From: CBDDHT01 sp965227905
Lineage (GTDB): Bacteria > Pseudomonadota > Alphaproteobacteria > Rhizobiales > Methyloligellaceae
Assembly: GCA_965227905.1 (NCBI GenBank)
Contig: OZ245780.1
Coordinates: forward strand, 2,232,001-2,296,000
Length of the DNA stretch: 64,000 nucleotides
Reading direction: 5' to 3'
In this document: piece by piece, positions 8,734-16,578 of the stretch
Position numbering within the stretch: position 1 is the first letter of the stretch
Layout: every line of letters starts with the position of its first letter
Notes under the pieces: generated by a model
The model's input: only the letters and a program-made list of their open reading frames with translations
Databases searched by the model: none
What the model was told of the DNA's origin: nothing
Translations under genes and position numbers: made by a program

Positions 8734-11391
8734 ATGACGGATGAACTGCACGACGTTGATCCCTTGGAGACACGCGAATGGCTCGATGCCATCGAGGACG
8801 TTATCGACCGTGATGGCGGCGAACGTGCCCATTTTCTATTGGACAAGGCTGTTGAAAGTGCACGCGCGCGGGGGGCAGCGCTTCCGTTCGGTGCAACGAC
8901 GCCCTACCGCAATACGATCCCGACAGACCAGCAGCCGCCTTTTCCAGGCGATGTCGAGCTTGAATGGCGGATCCGTACGATCAATCGCTGGAATGCGATG
9001 GCGACGGTCGTTCGGCGCAACAAGGTGAGTTCGGAATATGGCGGACATATCGCGTCATTCGCATCGTCGGCCGTGCTTTACGATATCGGCCTCAATCACT
9101 TCTGGCGCACACGCACCGAAGAGCATGGCGGCGATCTTGTGTTCTTCCAGGGCCACACCATTCCGGGCATTTATGCCAGAGCGTTCATGGAAGGGCGTGT
9201 AACGGCAGATCAGCTCGACAACTTCCGTGCCGAAACAGGCGGTGAGGGGTTATCGAGCTATCCGCACCCCTGGCTGATGCCGGACTTCTGGCAGTTCCCA
9301 ACCGTCTCGATGGGGCTTGGGCCTTTGTGTGCCATCTATCAGGCGCGGTTCATGAAATACATGCACAACCGCGGCATGATCGATATGGCGGATCGCAAGG
9401 TCTGGGCTTTCCTGGGCGATGGGGAAATGGATGAGCCGGAAAGCCTTGGTGCCATCGGCTTGGCCGCGCGAGAGTCTCTCGACAATCTGATCTTCGTTGT
9501 GAACTGCAATCTGCAACGCCTCGATGGGCCCGTCCGTGGAAACGGCAAGATTATCCAGGAGCTCGAAGGCACGTTCCGCGGCGCGGGATGGAATGTCATC
9601 AAACTTGTCTGGGGTTCGGGCTGGGACAGGCTTTTGGATAATGACGACACGGGCATGCTCCAGCGTCTCATGGACGAGACGGTGGATGGCAATTACCAGG
9701 CCTACAAGTCCAAAGGCGGGGCTTATGTCCGCGAGAACTTCTTCGGCACCTACCCTGAGACCAAGGCGATGGTCGCGGACTGGAGCGACGAAGAAGTCTG
9801 GGACCTGCAGCGCGGGGGTCATGATCCGCACAAGGTCTACGCAGCGATGCACCGAGCGGCGAACACTGTCGGCCAGCCAACCGTTCTTCTCGTCAAGACG
9901 GTCAAAGGCTATGGCATGGGGGAAGCGGGCGAAGGTCAGAATATTACACACCAGCAGAAAAAGATGGCTGAGGATCAGCTTTTTGCTTTCCGCGACCGCT
10001 TCAAGATCCCTGTCGAAGATAAGGATGTTCCCAAAGCGCCCTTTGTTCCACTTGGAAACGCCCAGCGTGACTACATCATCAAGCGCCGGGAAGCGCTTGG
10101 CGGGCCGTTCCCGCAACGGGTCTACAAAGACGCTGCCAGTCTGGATGTACCGGAGCTGGCCGCATTCGACGCACTCCTCAAGGATAGCGGCAAGCGCGAG
10201 ATCTCGACAACCATGGCCTTCGTGCGGTCGCTGAACATCCTCTGCCGGGACAAGAAGATCGGAAAATATGTCGTACCGATCGTCCCGGATGAAAGCCGCA
10301 CCTTCGGCATGGAGGGGATGTTCCGCCAGCTTGGCATCTACAATCCGAAAGGGCAGCTCTATAAGCCCGAGGATGCCGACCAGCTGATGTACTACAAGGA
10401 ATCCAAGTCGGGTCAGGTCCTGCAGGAAGGCATCAACGAAGCCGGCGCCATGGCGGACTGGATTGCCGCTGCGACCAGTTATTCGGTCCACGGCGTTCCG
10501 ATGATCCCGTTCTACATCTTCTATTCCATGTTCGGTTTTCAGCGTATTGGCGACCTCGCCTGGGCGGCAGGCGATGCCCGGTCACGCGGTTTCCTGATCG
10601 GTGGAACCGCTGGTCGCACGACGCTGAACGGCGAAGGGCTCCAGCATCAGGACGGCCATAGCCACATCATCGCCGGCACCGTGCCGAACTGCATCTCCTA
10701 CGATCCGACCTTCGCTTATGAGATAGCCGTCATCATTCAGGATGGTCTGCGGCGCATGTTCGTCGATCAGGAGGATGTCTTCTACTACCTCACGACGGAA
10801 AACGAGAATTACAACCATCCCGGCATGCCGAAGGGTGCGGAGGAAGGCATCGTCAGAGGCCTTTACCAGTTCTCGAAGACATCGCGGCCCGGAAAGAAGC
10901 ACGTCAACCTGGTGAGCTGCGGCTCGATCTTCCGGCAGGCAATGGAAGCCGTCGAATTGCTGAGTGCCGACTTCGGCATCAGCGCCGATCTGTGGGCGGC
11001 GACCTCGTTCAACGAACTGACGCGCGAAGCCCAGGACATAGAGCGAGAGAACCGGTTCAATCCGACAGCCAAGCCAAAGGACGCCTATGTCACGAAGACT
11101 CTGGGCCAGGCCAAGGGGCCGGTGATCGCGGCAACCGACTATATGAAGAGCTATGCGGACCAGATCCGCGCTTATCTGCCGCAAAGCTATCACGTGCTCG
11201 GCACAGACGGTTTCGGGCGTTCCGATAGCCGGGTGGCGCTTCGCCGTCATTTCGAGGTCGATGCCAATCACATTGCCGCAACGGCGGTCTATGCGCTCTT
11301 CAAGGATGGTGTCGTGTCTGCCAAGGACATGGAAGCCGCCCAGAAGAAATATGCCATCGATCCGGCAAAGCCCAATCCGCGCACCGCGTAA
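8734..11391 (+). CDS. aceE: Pyruvate dehydrogenase E1 component, homodimeric type
   Basis: The 885-residue thiamine-diphosphate enzyme matches E. coli-type AceE over its whole length. GDGEMDEPES begins the ThDP motif and ends about 30 residues later at NCNLQRLDGPVRGNG; SSEYGGHIAS and GRTTLNGEGLQHQDGHSH are further signatures. ATG 8734 is preferred to the in-frame GTG at 8701 because GGGAGAG lies 8 nt before it. It decarboxylates pyruvate and acetylates the E2 lipoyl group. It starts the operon aceE-aceF-lpd. Many alphaproteobacteria use heterodimeric PdhA/PdhB instead, so this variant is notable. Confidence 0.95.
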   Translation: MTDELHDVDPLETREWLDAIEDVIDRDGGERAHFLLDKAVESARARGAALPFGATTPYRNTIPTDQQPPFPGDVELEWRIRTINRWNAMATVVRRNKVSSEYGGHIASFASSAVLYDIGLNHFWRTRTEEHGGDLVFFQGHTIPGIYARAFMEGRVTADQLDNFRAETGGEGLSSYPHPWLMPDFWQFPTVSMGLGPLCAIYQARFMKYMHNRGMIDMADRKVWAFLGDGEMDEPESLGAIGLAARESLDNLIFVVNCNLQRLDGPVRGNGKIIQELEGTFRGAGWNVIKLVWGSGWDRLLDNDDTGMLQRLMDETVDGNYQAYKSKGGAYVRENFFGTYPETKAMVADWSDEEVWDLQRGGHDPHKVYAAMHRAANTVGQPTVLLVKTVKGYGMGEAGEGQNITHQQKKMAEDQLFAFRDRFKIPVEDKDVPKAPFVPLGNAQRDYIIKRREALGGPFPQRVYKDAASLDVPELAAFDALLKDSGKREISTTMAFVRSLNILCRDKKIGKYVVPIVPDESRTFGMEGMFRQLGIYNPKGQLYKPEDADQLMYYKESKSGQVLQEGINEAGAMADWIAAATSYSVHGVPMIPFYIFYSMFGFQRIGDLAWAAGDARSRGFLIGGTAGRTTLNGEGLQHQDGHSHIIAGTVPNCISYDPTFAYEIAVIIQDGLRRMFVDQEDVFYYLTTENENYNHPGMPKGAEEGIVRGLYQFSKTSRPGKKHVNLVSCGSIFRQAMEAVELLSADFGISADLWAATSFNELTREAQDIERENRFNPTAKPKDAYVTKTLGQAKGPVIAATDYMKSYADQIRAYLPQSYHVLGTDGFGRSDSRVALRRHFEVDANHIAATAVYALFKDGVVSAKDMEAAQKKYAIDPAKPNPRTA

Positions 11392-11412
11392 GCCAGGAAG
11401 GGATCAAGACCC

Positions 11413-12714
11413 ATGTCCACAATCGAAGTGAAGGTCCCCGACATCGGCGACTTTTCAGACGTGCCCGTTATCTCGATCTTTGTCGCGCCCGGCGATACGG
11501 TCGCGGAAGAAGACGCACTGATCGAGCTTGAATCCGATAAGGCGACTATGGAGGTGCCGAGCCCGGTCTCCGGCACAATCAAGGATTTGAAGGTCAAGGA
11601 AGGCGACATGGTCTCGGAAGGGGCTGTGATATTGCTGGTCGAGGCTGGAGAAGTCGTCGCTCCCGTCGAAGCGCCGAACCCGAAAGGCCCTCAGGAGCCC
11701 GAGTCGCGCCCGCCAGTGGCCAATCCTGCGACTGCTAGCGCAGTGTCGGAGAGTCCCACGCCGGCCGCAGGCGGCGCTCTGACGCCCGTAGACGAGGCAG
11801 GCTTTGCCAAGGCCCATGCATCGCCATCCGTTCGGGCCTTTGCCCGTCGGCTCGGAATCGATCTGGCCTCGGTCACGGGGACGGGACGCAAGGGCCGTAT
11901 CCTGCGCGAAGATGTCACGGCCTATCTGAAAGGATCGCCCGCCGCCGCACCATCGGCTGCCGCATCTGCCGAAGGAGCAGGTATCCCGCCAATCCCGGCT
12001 GTCGATCACAGCAAGTTCGGACCGGTCGAAGATGTCGATATGCCTCGGATCAAGAAGATATCGGGGCCGGCGCTGCATCGTTCCTGGCTCAACATCCCGC
12101 ATGTGACCCACAACGAGGAAGCCGATATCACGGAGATCGACAAATTCCGCAAGGAGCTAGACACCAAGGCCAAGGAAGAAGGCTACCGCGTGACGCTCCT
12201 GTCGTTTCTGGTGAAAGCCAGCGTTTCGGCCTTGCGGTCCCATTGGGAGGTGAATTCGTCGCTGCATCCCGATGGCGACAAGCTGGTCCGCAAGAACTAT
12301 TTTCATATTGGCTTTGCGGCCGACACCCCGCAGGGCCTGGTGGTCCCGGTTATCAAGGATGCGGATGCAAAGGGCATCGTTGAGATTTCGAAGGAGCTTG
12401 GCGAGCTCTCAGCCAAGGCGCGCGACGGCAAGCTCAAGCCGGCAGAGATGCAGGGCGCGTCTTTTACGATCTCATCGCTTGGCGGCATCGGAGGGACATC
12501 GTTCACGCCGATCGTCAACGCACCGCAAGTGGCAATTCTTGGCGTGACCCGATCGAAGATGGCGCCAGTGTGGGATGGTGAGGCTTTTGTGCCGCGGAAC
12601 ATGCTGCCTCTGTCGCTTTCCTATGATCACCGGGCGATCGATGGGGCGCTGGCCGCGCGCTTCTGCGCCACACTCAAATATCTGCTCGGCGATGCACGCC
12701 GGCTCCTGTTGTAA
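11413..12714 (+). CDS. aceF: Dihydrolipoamide acetyltransferase, pyruvate dehydrogenase E2
   Basis: The 433-residue protein has one lipoyl domain at residues 1-76 with the lipoylated K43 in ESDKATME, a Pro/Ala linker, a peripheral-subunit-binding domain at ~135-173 (SPSVRAFARRLG, GRKGRILREDV) and a catalytic domain at ~200-433 with the active-site motif DHRAIDG near residue 405. It transfers acetyl to CoA in the complex core. E. coli E2 carries three lipoyl domains; this one has a single copy and the E3 subunit carries two more. It lies 21 bp after aceE and 11 bp before lpd. Confidence 0.95.
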   Translation: MSTIEVKVPDIGDFSDVPVISIFVAPGDTVAEEDALIELESDKATMEVPSPVSGTIKDLKVKEGDMVSEGAVILLVEAGEVVAPVEAPNPKGPQEPESRPPVANPATASAVSESPTPAAGGALTPVDEAGFAKAHASPSVRAFARRLGIDLASVTGTGRKGRILREDVTAYLKGSPAAAPSAAASAEGAGIPPIPAVDHSKFGPVEDVDMPRIKKISGPALHRSWLNIPHVTHNEEADITEIDKFRKELDTKAKEEGYRVTLLSFLVKASVSALRSHWEVNSSLHPDGDKLVRKNYFHIGFAADTPQGLVVPVIKDADAKGIVEISKELGELSAKARDGKLKPAEMQGASFTISSLGGIGGTSFTPIVNAPQVAILGVTRSKMAPVWDGEAFVPRNMLPLSLSYDHRAIDGALAARFCATLKYLLGDARRLLL

Positions 12715-12725
12715 AGAGAACAGAA

Positions 12726-14777
12726 ATGGCAAAGATCGAAGTCAAGGTTCCGGATATCGGCGATTTTTCCGATATCCCGGTCATCACCGTGTTCGTCAAA
12801 CCGGGCGACACGGTGGCCGAGGAAGACGCGCTGATCGAGCTTGAATCCGACAAGGCGACCATGGAAGTACCGGCGCCGACATCAGGCACCGTCGCCGAGG
12901 TCTCGGTCAAGGAAGGCGACTCGGTTTCCGAAGGAGCGCTCATTCTCACGCTGGAGAGCGAAAGCGAAGCAGCGATCCCTGCCAAAGGCGCGGTATCGGG
13001 AGACGCAACGACAGGACCTTCGGAGCCGGCAGGATACGGCTCGCCCGCCGGTGCTCACGAGACGATAACCGTTTCTGTCCCGGACATTGGCGATTTTGAC
13101 GAAGTGCCCGTGATCTCGGTCTTTGTCAGCGCCGGCGATGACATCGAGGCGGAAGCCGGATTGATCGAGCTTGAATCCGACAAGGCGACCATGGAGGTGC
13201 CTGCACCGACGGGCGGAAAGATCGTCGAGGTTCTGGTCAAAGAGGGAGACAGTGTTTCGGAAGGCACGCCCATCCTCACGCTGTCGACCGGCGTTGCCGC
13301 TGTCGAGCCGGCGGCACCAGCTCCGGTGGAGGCGCCGGTGTCGCGCCCGACAGCACCCGCCACAGGCGATATTCATGCCGAGGTGCTGGTACTCGGGTCT
13401 GGCCCCGGCGGCTATACGGCCGCATTTCGTGCCGCCGACCTTGGTCTTCAAACGGTTCTGGTCGAACGCTGGCCGAGCCTCGGCGGTGTCTGCCTCAATG
13501 TGGGTTGCATTCCCTCCAAGGCGCTTCTCCATGCCGCCAAGGTGATCTCCGAGGCCGAAGAAATGGGGGAGCACGGCATCACCTATGCCAAGCCCAAGGT
13601 CAACATCGACAAGCTGAGGAGCTGGAAGCAAGGTGTCGTGAACCGTCTCACAGGCGGGCTTGCCGGACTTGCGAAGCAGCGCAAGGTGCAGGTCGTCGAT
13701 GGGACCGGAACCTTTGCAGGCCCCAACCTGATTTCGGTCACCGGCGAGAATGGGACCAAGACGGTCTCCTTCGATCAGGCGATCATCGCCGCAGGCTCCG
13801 AAGTCGTGGAATTGCCCTTCATCCCTCATGACGACCCGCGGGTGATCGATTCGACGGGTGCCCTGGAGCTTGAAGACATCCCGAAACGCCTTCTCGTGAT
13901 TGGCGGCGGTATCATTGGCCTGGAGATGGCAACGGTCTATGAGGCGCTTGGATCGAAGATCACGGTCGTCGAACTGATGGATCAGCTCATTCCGGGTGCC
14001 GACAGGGATCTCGTAAAGCCGCTGCATAAACGCATCGAGAAGCGCTACGAGAATATTTTCCTGAAATCCAAGGTTACCGCCGTCTCCGCCGAGAAGAAGG
14101 GCCTGAAAGTCACCTTCGAGGGCCCCGACGGAAGCCATGACGATATGTTCGATCGTGTGCTCGTTGCCGTCGGTCGGCGTCCCAACGGCAAGATGATCGG
14201 TGCCGAGGCGGCAGGTGTCGGCGTCGACGAACGTGGCTTCATACCGGTCGACAATCAGATGCGCACCAACGTGCCGCATATTTTCGCCATCGGCGACATC
14301 GTCGGTCAGCCGATGCTCGCCCATAAGGCGGTGCACGAAGGCAAGACCGCTGCTGAGGTTGCGAGCGGACTGAAGACGGCATTCGATGCCCGCGTCATTC
14401 CCTCCGTCGCCTACACGGATCCGGAAGTTGCCTGGGTCGGCATGACGGAAAACCAGGCGAGAGCTGAGAAGGTCAAGTACGGGAAGGGCATCTTCCCCTG
14501 GGCGGCGAGCGGACGGTCGCTCAGCCTTGACCGGGACGAAGGGCTGACCAAAATCCTGTTCGACGAGACCACCGATCGCGTGATTGGTGCCGGTATCGTC
14601 GGGCCGAGTGCCGGCGATCTGATCGCCGAAGTTGCGCTCGCGATCGAAATGGGAGCCGATGCCTCCGATATCGGCCTGACCATTCATCCCCATCCGACCC
14701 TTTCGGAAACGGTTGGGATGGCAGCCGAAGCATTTGAGGGTACGATTACCGATCTCTACATGCCGAAACGCAAGTAG
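12726..14777 (+). CDS. lpdA: Dihydrolipoamide dehydrogenase E3 with two N-terminal lipoyl domains
   Basis: The 683 residues contain two lipoyl domains (residues 1-78, lipoyl K43; ~112-188, lipoyl K153) joined by Ala/Pro linkers to a full E3 flavoprotein from ~residue 215. The FAD motif GSGPGG is at 224-229, the redox disulfide C256/C261 lies in GGVCLNVGCIPSK, an NAD motif is GGGIIGLEMA, and the C-terminal catalytic His lies in HPHPTLSET. It reoxidises dihydrolipoyl groups with NAD. Single lipoyl-E3 fusions are known; two domains is less usual. DNA around the lipoyl lysines is almost identical between the two domains and aceF, pointing to duplication or gene conversion. Confidence 0.95.
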   Translation: MAKIEVKVPDIGDFSDIPVITVFVKPGDTVAEEDALIELESDKATMEVPAPTSGTVAEVSVKEGDSVSEGALILTLESESEAAIPAKGAVSGDATTGPSEPAGYGSPAGAHETITVSVPDIGDFDEVPVISVFVSAGDDIEAEAGLIELESDKATMEVPAPTGGKIVEVLVKEGDSVSEGTPILTLSTGVAAVEPAAPAPVEAPVSRPTAPATGDIHAEVLVLGSGPGGYTAAFRAADLGLQTVLVERWPSLGGVCLNVGCIPSKALLHAAKVISEAEEMGEHGITYAKPKVNIDKLRSWKQGVVNRLTGGLAGLAKQRKVQVVDGTGTFAGPNLISVTGENGTKTVSFDQAIIAAGSEVVELPFIPHDDPRVIDSTGALELEDIPKRLLVIGGGIIGLEMATVYEALGSKITVVELMDQLIPGADRDLVKPLHKRIEKRYENIFLKSKVTAVSAEKKGLKVTFEGPDGSHDDMFDRVLVAVGRRPNGKMIGAEAAGVGVDERGFIPVDNQMRTNVPHIFAIGDIVGQPMLAHKAVHEGKTAAEVASGLKTAFDARVIPSVAYTDPEVAWVGMTENQARAEKVKYGKGIFPWAASGRSLSLDRDEGLTKILFDETTDRVIGAGIVGPSAGDLIAEVALAIEMGADASDIGLTIHPHPTLSETVGMAAEAFEGTITDLYMPKRK

Positions 14778-14819
14778 CGGACCGCACTGCTGAATTACGA
14801 GAACAGGAGACCGAAGCCG

Positions 14820-15107
14820 ATGACTGACTACAACGCGTTTGTCGGACAGCTGGAAGAGCAGATCAAGGCATGGCAGAAGCAAGTCTCTGAGATACAGGAG
14901 AAAATGCAAGGATCGAGCGGCGGTGCCGGAGATCAGTACAAAGAGCAGATGAAGACGATGGAAGAAACCATCGCCAACGCCATCAAGATGCAGACCGATC
15001 TTCAGCGCGCCAATGAAGCTGCCTGGACGGATCTCTCGCGCGGTGCCGCCCATGCCTTCGAGGATTGGCAACGCGCCTGGGCCGTTGCGCTCTCAAGATA
15101 CAAATAG
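14820..15107 (+). CDS. Small charged helical protein in the pyruvate dehydrogenase operon
   Basis: The 95-residue protein is not recognised. It is almost wholly predicted helix, Gln/Glu/Lys-rich with heptad spacing (FVGQLEEQIKAWQKQVSEIQ, then EQMKTMEETIANAI), interrupted by GSSGGAG at ~38-44, and ends in a Trp-rich segment (AWTDLSRG, DWQRAWAV). It starts 42 bp after lpdA with AGGAGA at 14804-14809, so it is probably co-transcribed with the complex. A phasin-like or scaffolding role is possible, but nothing in the sequence proves it. Confidence 0.75.
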   Translation: MTDYNAFVGQLEEQIKAWQKQVSEIQEKMQGSSGGAGDQYKEQMKTMEETIANAIKMQTDLQRANEAAWTDLSRGAAHAFEDWQRAWAVALSRYK

Positions 15108-15121
15108 GCGTGGCGTCTTCG

Positions 15122-15505
15122 ATGGAAAACACTGAAGACACGCCGCGCGGGGAACTCACGACGCGGACACTTGCCATGCCGGGAGATGCCAATCCCAGCG
15201 GTGACATTTTCGGCGGCTGGGTCTTGTCGCAGATGGATATTGCCGGTGGTATCGCCGCGGGGCAACGCGCGCGCGGCCGTGTCGCAACCGTTGCGATCAA
15301 TGCCATGACGTTCTTCAAGCCTGTGGCCGTCGGCGATGTCCTGTGCGTCTATGCAGATGTCACGAGAGAGGGAAACACGTCTCTCGAGATTTCACTGGAA
15401 GCCTGGGCCCTGAGACAGCGTCATGGCGAGCGGGTGAAGGTGACGGCTGGCAAGTTCACGTTTGTCGCACTGGATGACGCGGGAAAACCGCGCCCGCTGC
15501 CCTAA
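15122..15505 (+). CDS. yciA: Acyl-CoA thioesterase, YciA type
   Basis: This is a 127-residue single hot-dog domain protein. The motif GDIFGGWVLSQMD contains the family's catalytic Asp region, followed by a core with VAINAMTFFKPVAVGD. YciA-like enzymes hydrolyse short- to long-chain acyl-CoA esters in the cytoplasm. ATG 15122 is chosen because the aligned family begins close to it; it lies 14 bp after the preceding small gene, suggesting co-transcription with the pyruvate dehydrogenase operon. Confidence 0.88.
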   Translation: MENTEDTPRGELTTRTLAMPGDANPSGDIFGGWVLSQMDIAGGIAAGQRARGRVATVAINAMTFFKPVAVGDVLCVYADVTREGNTSLEISLEAWALRQRHGERVKVTAGKFTFVALDDAGKPRPLP

Positions 15506-15582
15506 AAATCGTTCAGTTGTCGCACCAGCACCGGGGCTAGCATTGCAGCTTTGTCAAAGCTGAGCGAGGCCTGTCGAACGAG

Positions 15583-16167
15583 ATGGAGACGACGAAAGCT
15601 GACCCGATATCGATCTACTACAGGCGCGGCTTCCCGCTTTACTGGGCCTGGATCGTGCTCTGCATTCCCGCCGTACTCACTGTCGTATTTGTCGTGTTCA
15701 CAGCCCGGTTCGTTCGGGAAGAGCCCGGTGTCTATATCGGATTATGGGCAATAGTGATTTTGTTCACTCTCGCGATAGCTGCGGTCACAATTCCTCTTAT
15801 AGAGCGATTCACTCGCAACATACCCGCCATCACCATCTCCTCCGACGGAATCTTGACCCGTGACATGGAAACAAGACTGACCTGGGACGAGATAGAGAAG
15901 TTGACGACACGTCCCATGACAAGTTGGGCCGGCAGACACACTACCACAGTCAATATTTTCGAGATCTGCCCGAAGGAGACAGCGCCGTCTTCGTTTGACT
16001 GGCGGCAACTGGTCGACGGATATGCCAATCCCTATCGGATCGCATGGCATTCGCTTGACGGTCCCGAAAGGCTCACAGACGCTTTGAAAGCACATGCGCC
16101 GCCTTCGCTGCTGGCAAAATCCGATCTCGCCGGCCTGCCGGACTCTCGACACCGGAATGACCCATGA
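15583..16167 (+). CDS. Membrane protein with PH-like cytoplasmic domain, function unknown
   Basis: The 194-residue protein has two close transmembrane helices (about residues 19-42 and 53-78), separated by a short loop, then a soluble segment beginning ITISSDGILTRDMETRLTWDEIEKL. That pattern, in which a strand-rich region follows two helices and contains an LTWDEIE-type segment, resembles bacterial PH-like membrane proteins such as the STM3941 group. No enzymatic motif is visible. The start has only a weak ribosome site. No operon link to its neighbours is evident. Confidence 0.65.
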   Translation: METTKADPISIYYRRGFPLYWAWIVLCIPAVLTVVFVVFTARFVREEPGVYIGLWAIVILFTLAIAAVTIPLIERFTRNIPAITISSDGILTRDMETRLTWDEIEKLTTRPMTSWAGRHTTTVNIFEICPKETAPSSFDWRQLVDGYANPYRIAWHSLDGPERLTDALKAHAPPSLLAKSDLAGLPDSRHRNDP

Positions 16168-16578
16168 AAGCAGCGCTTTCGACCGTGTGGGCCCCACACG
16201 CAAGGGTCGATTCTGACGCGTGCAATTGCCAGCCATACGGCAACCTCGTCGTAGAATCTGATTAGTGGCCTCGACAGGGGGGCAACGAAAGTTACCGTTG
16301 GCTGATTCCAAATCAGATACTTAGGATCAAGATCCATTAAGCCGTCGATGCAGACGGCGGATATGCGGACCAAAACGACCAAGGAGAACGCTGGCGACAT
16401 TCAATTTTAGACATGCCTCGCCTCGACACTTTATGCCAGAAGCGGACATCATCATCTCTGAAAAAAGTCGACCAACTGTGAGTTTTATAACTGCCGGTTT
16501 TGAAAGAAGCATTTTACCCTTGTGATCAATCACATAGAGTGGGAGCCGACAAGTTGGGGAAAGGTTGGGACGTTGGTG
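16168..16578. other. Intergenic stretch upstream of the caspase-WD40 gene
   Basis: About 410 bp are richer in A+T than the genes on either side and contain no reading frame I can support. The region should carry the promoter of the downstream caspase-like gene, but no clear -35/-10 pair was recognised. Confidence 0.5.

Noticed and set aside
12882..15071. 729-codon open frame antisense to lpdA
   Set aside because: The opposite strand encodes a complete lipoyl-E3. This frame has no recognisable domain and spans three genes.
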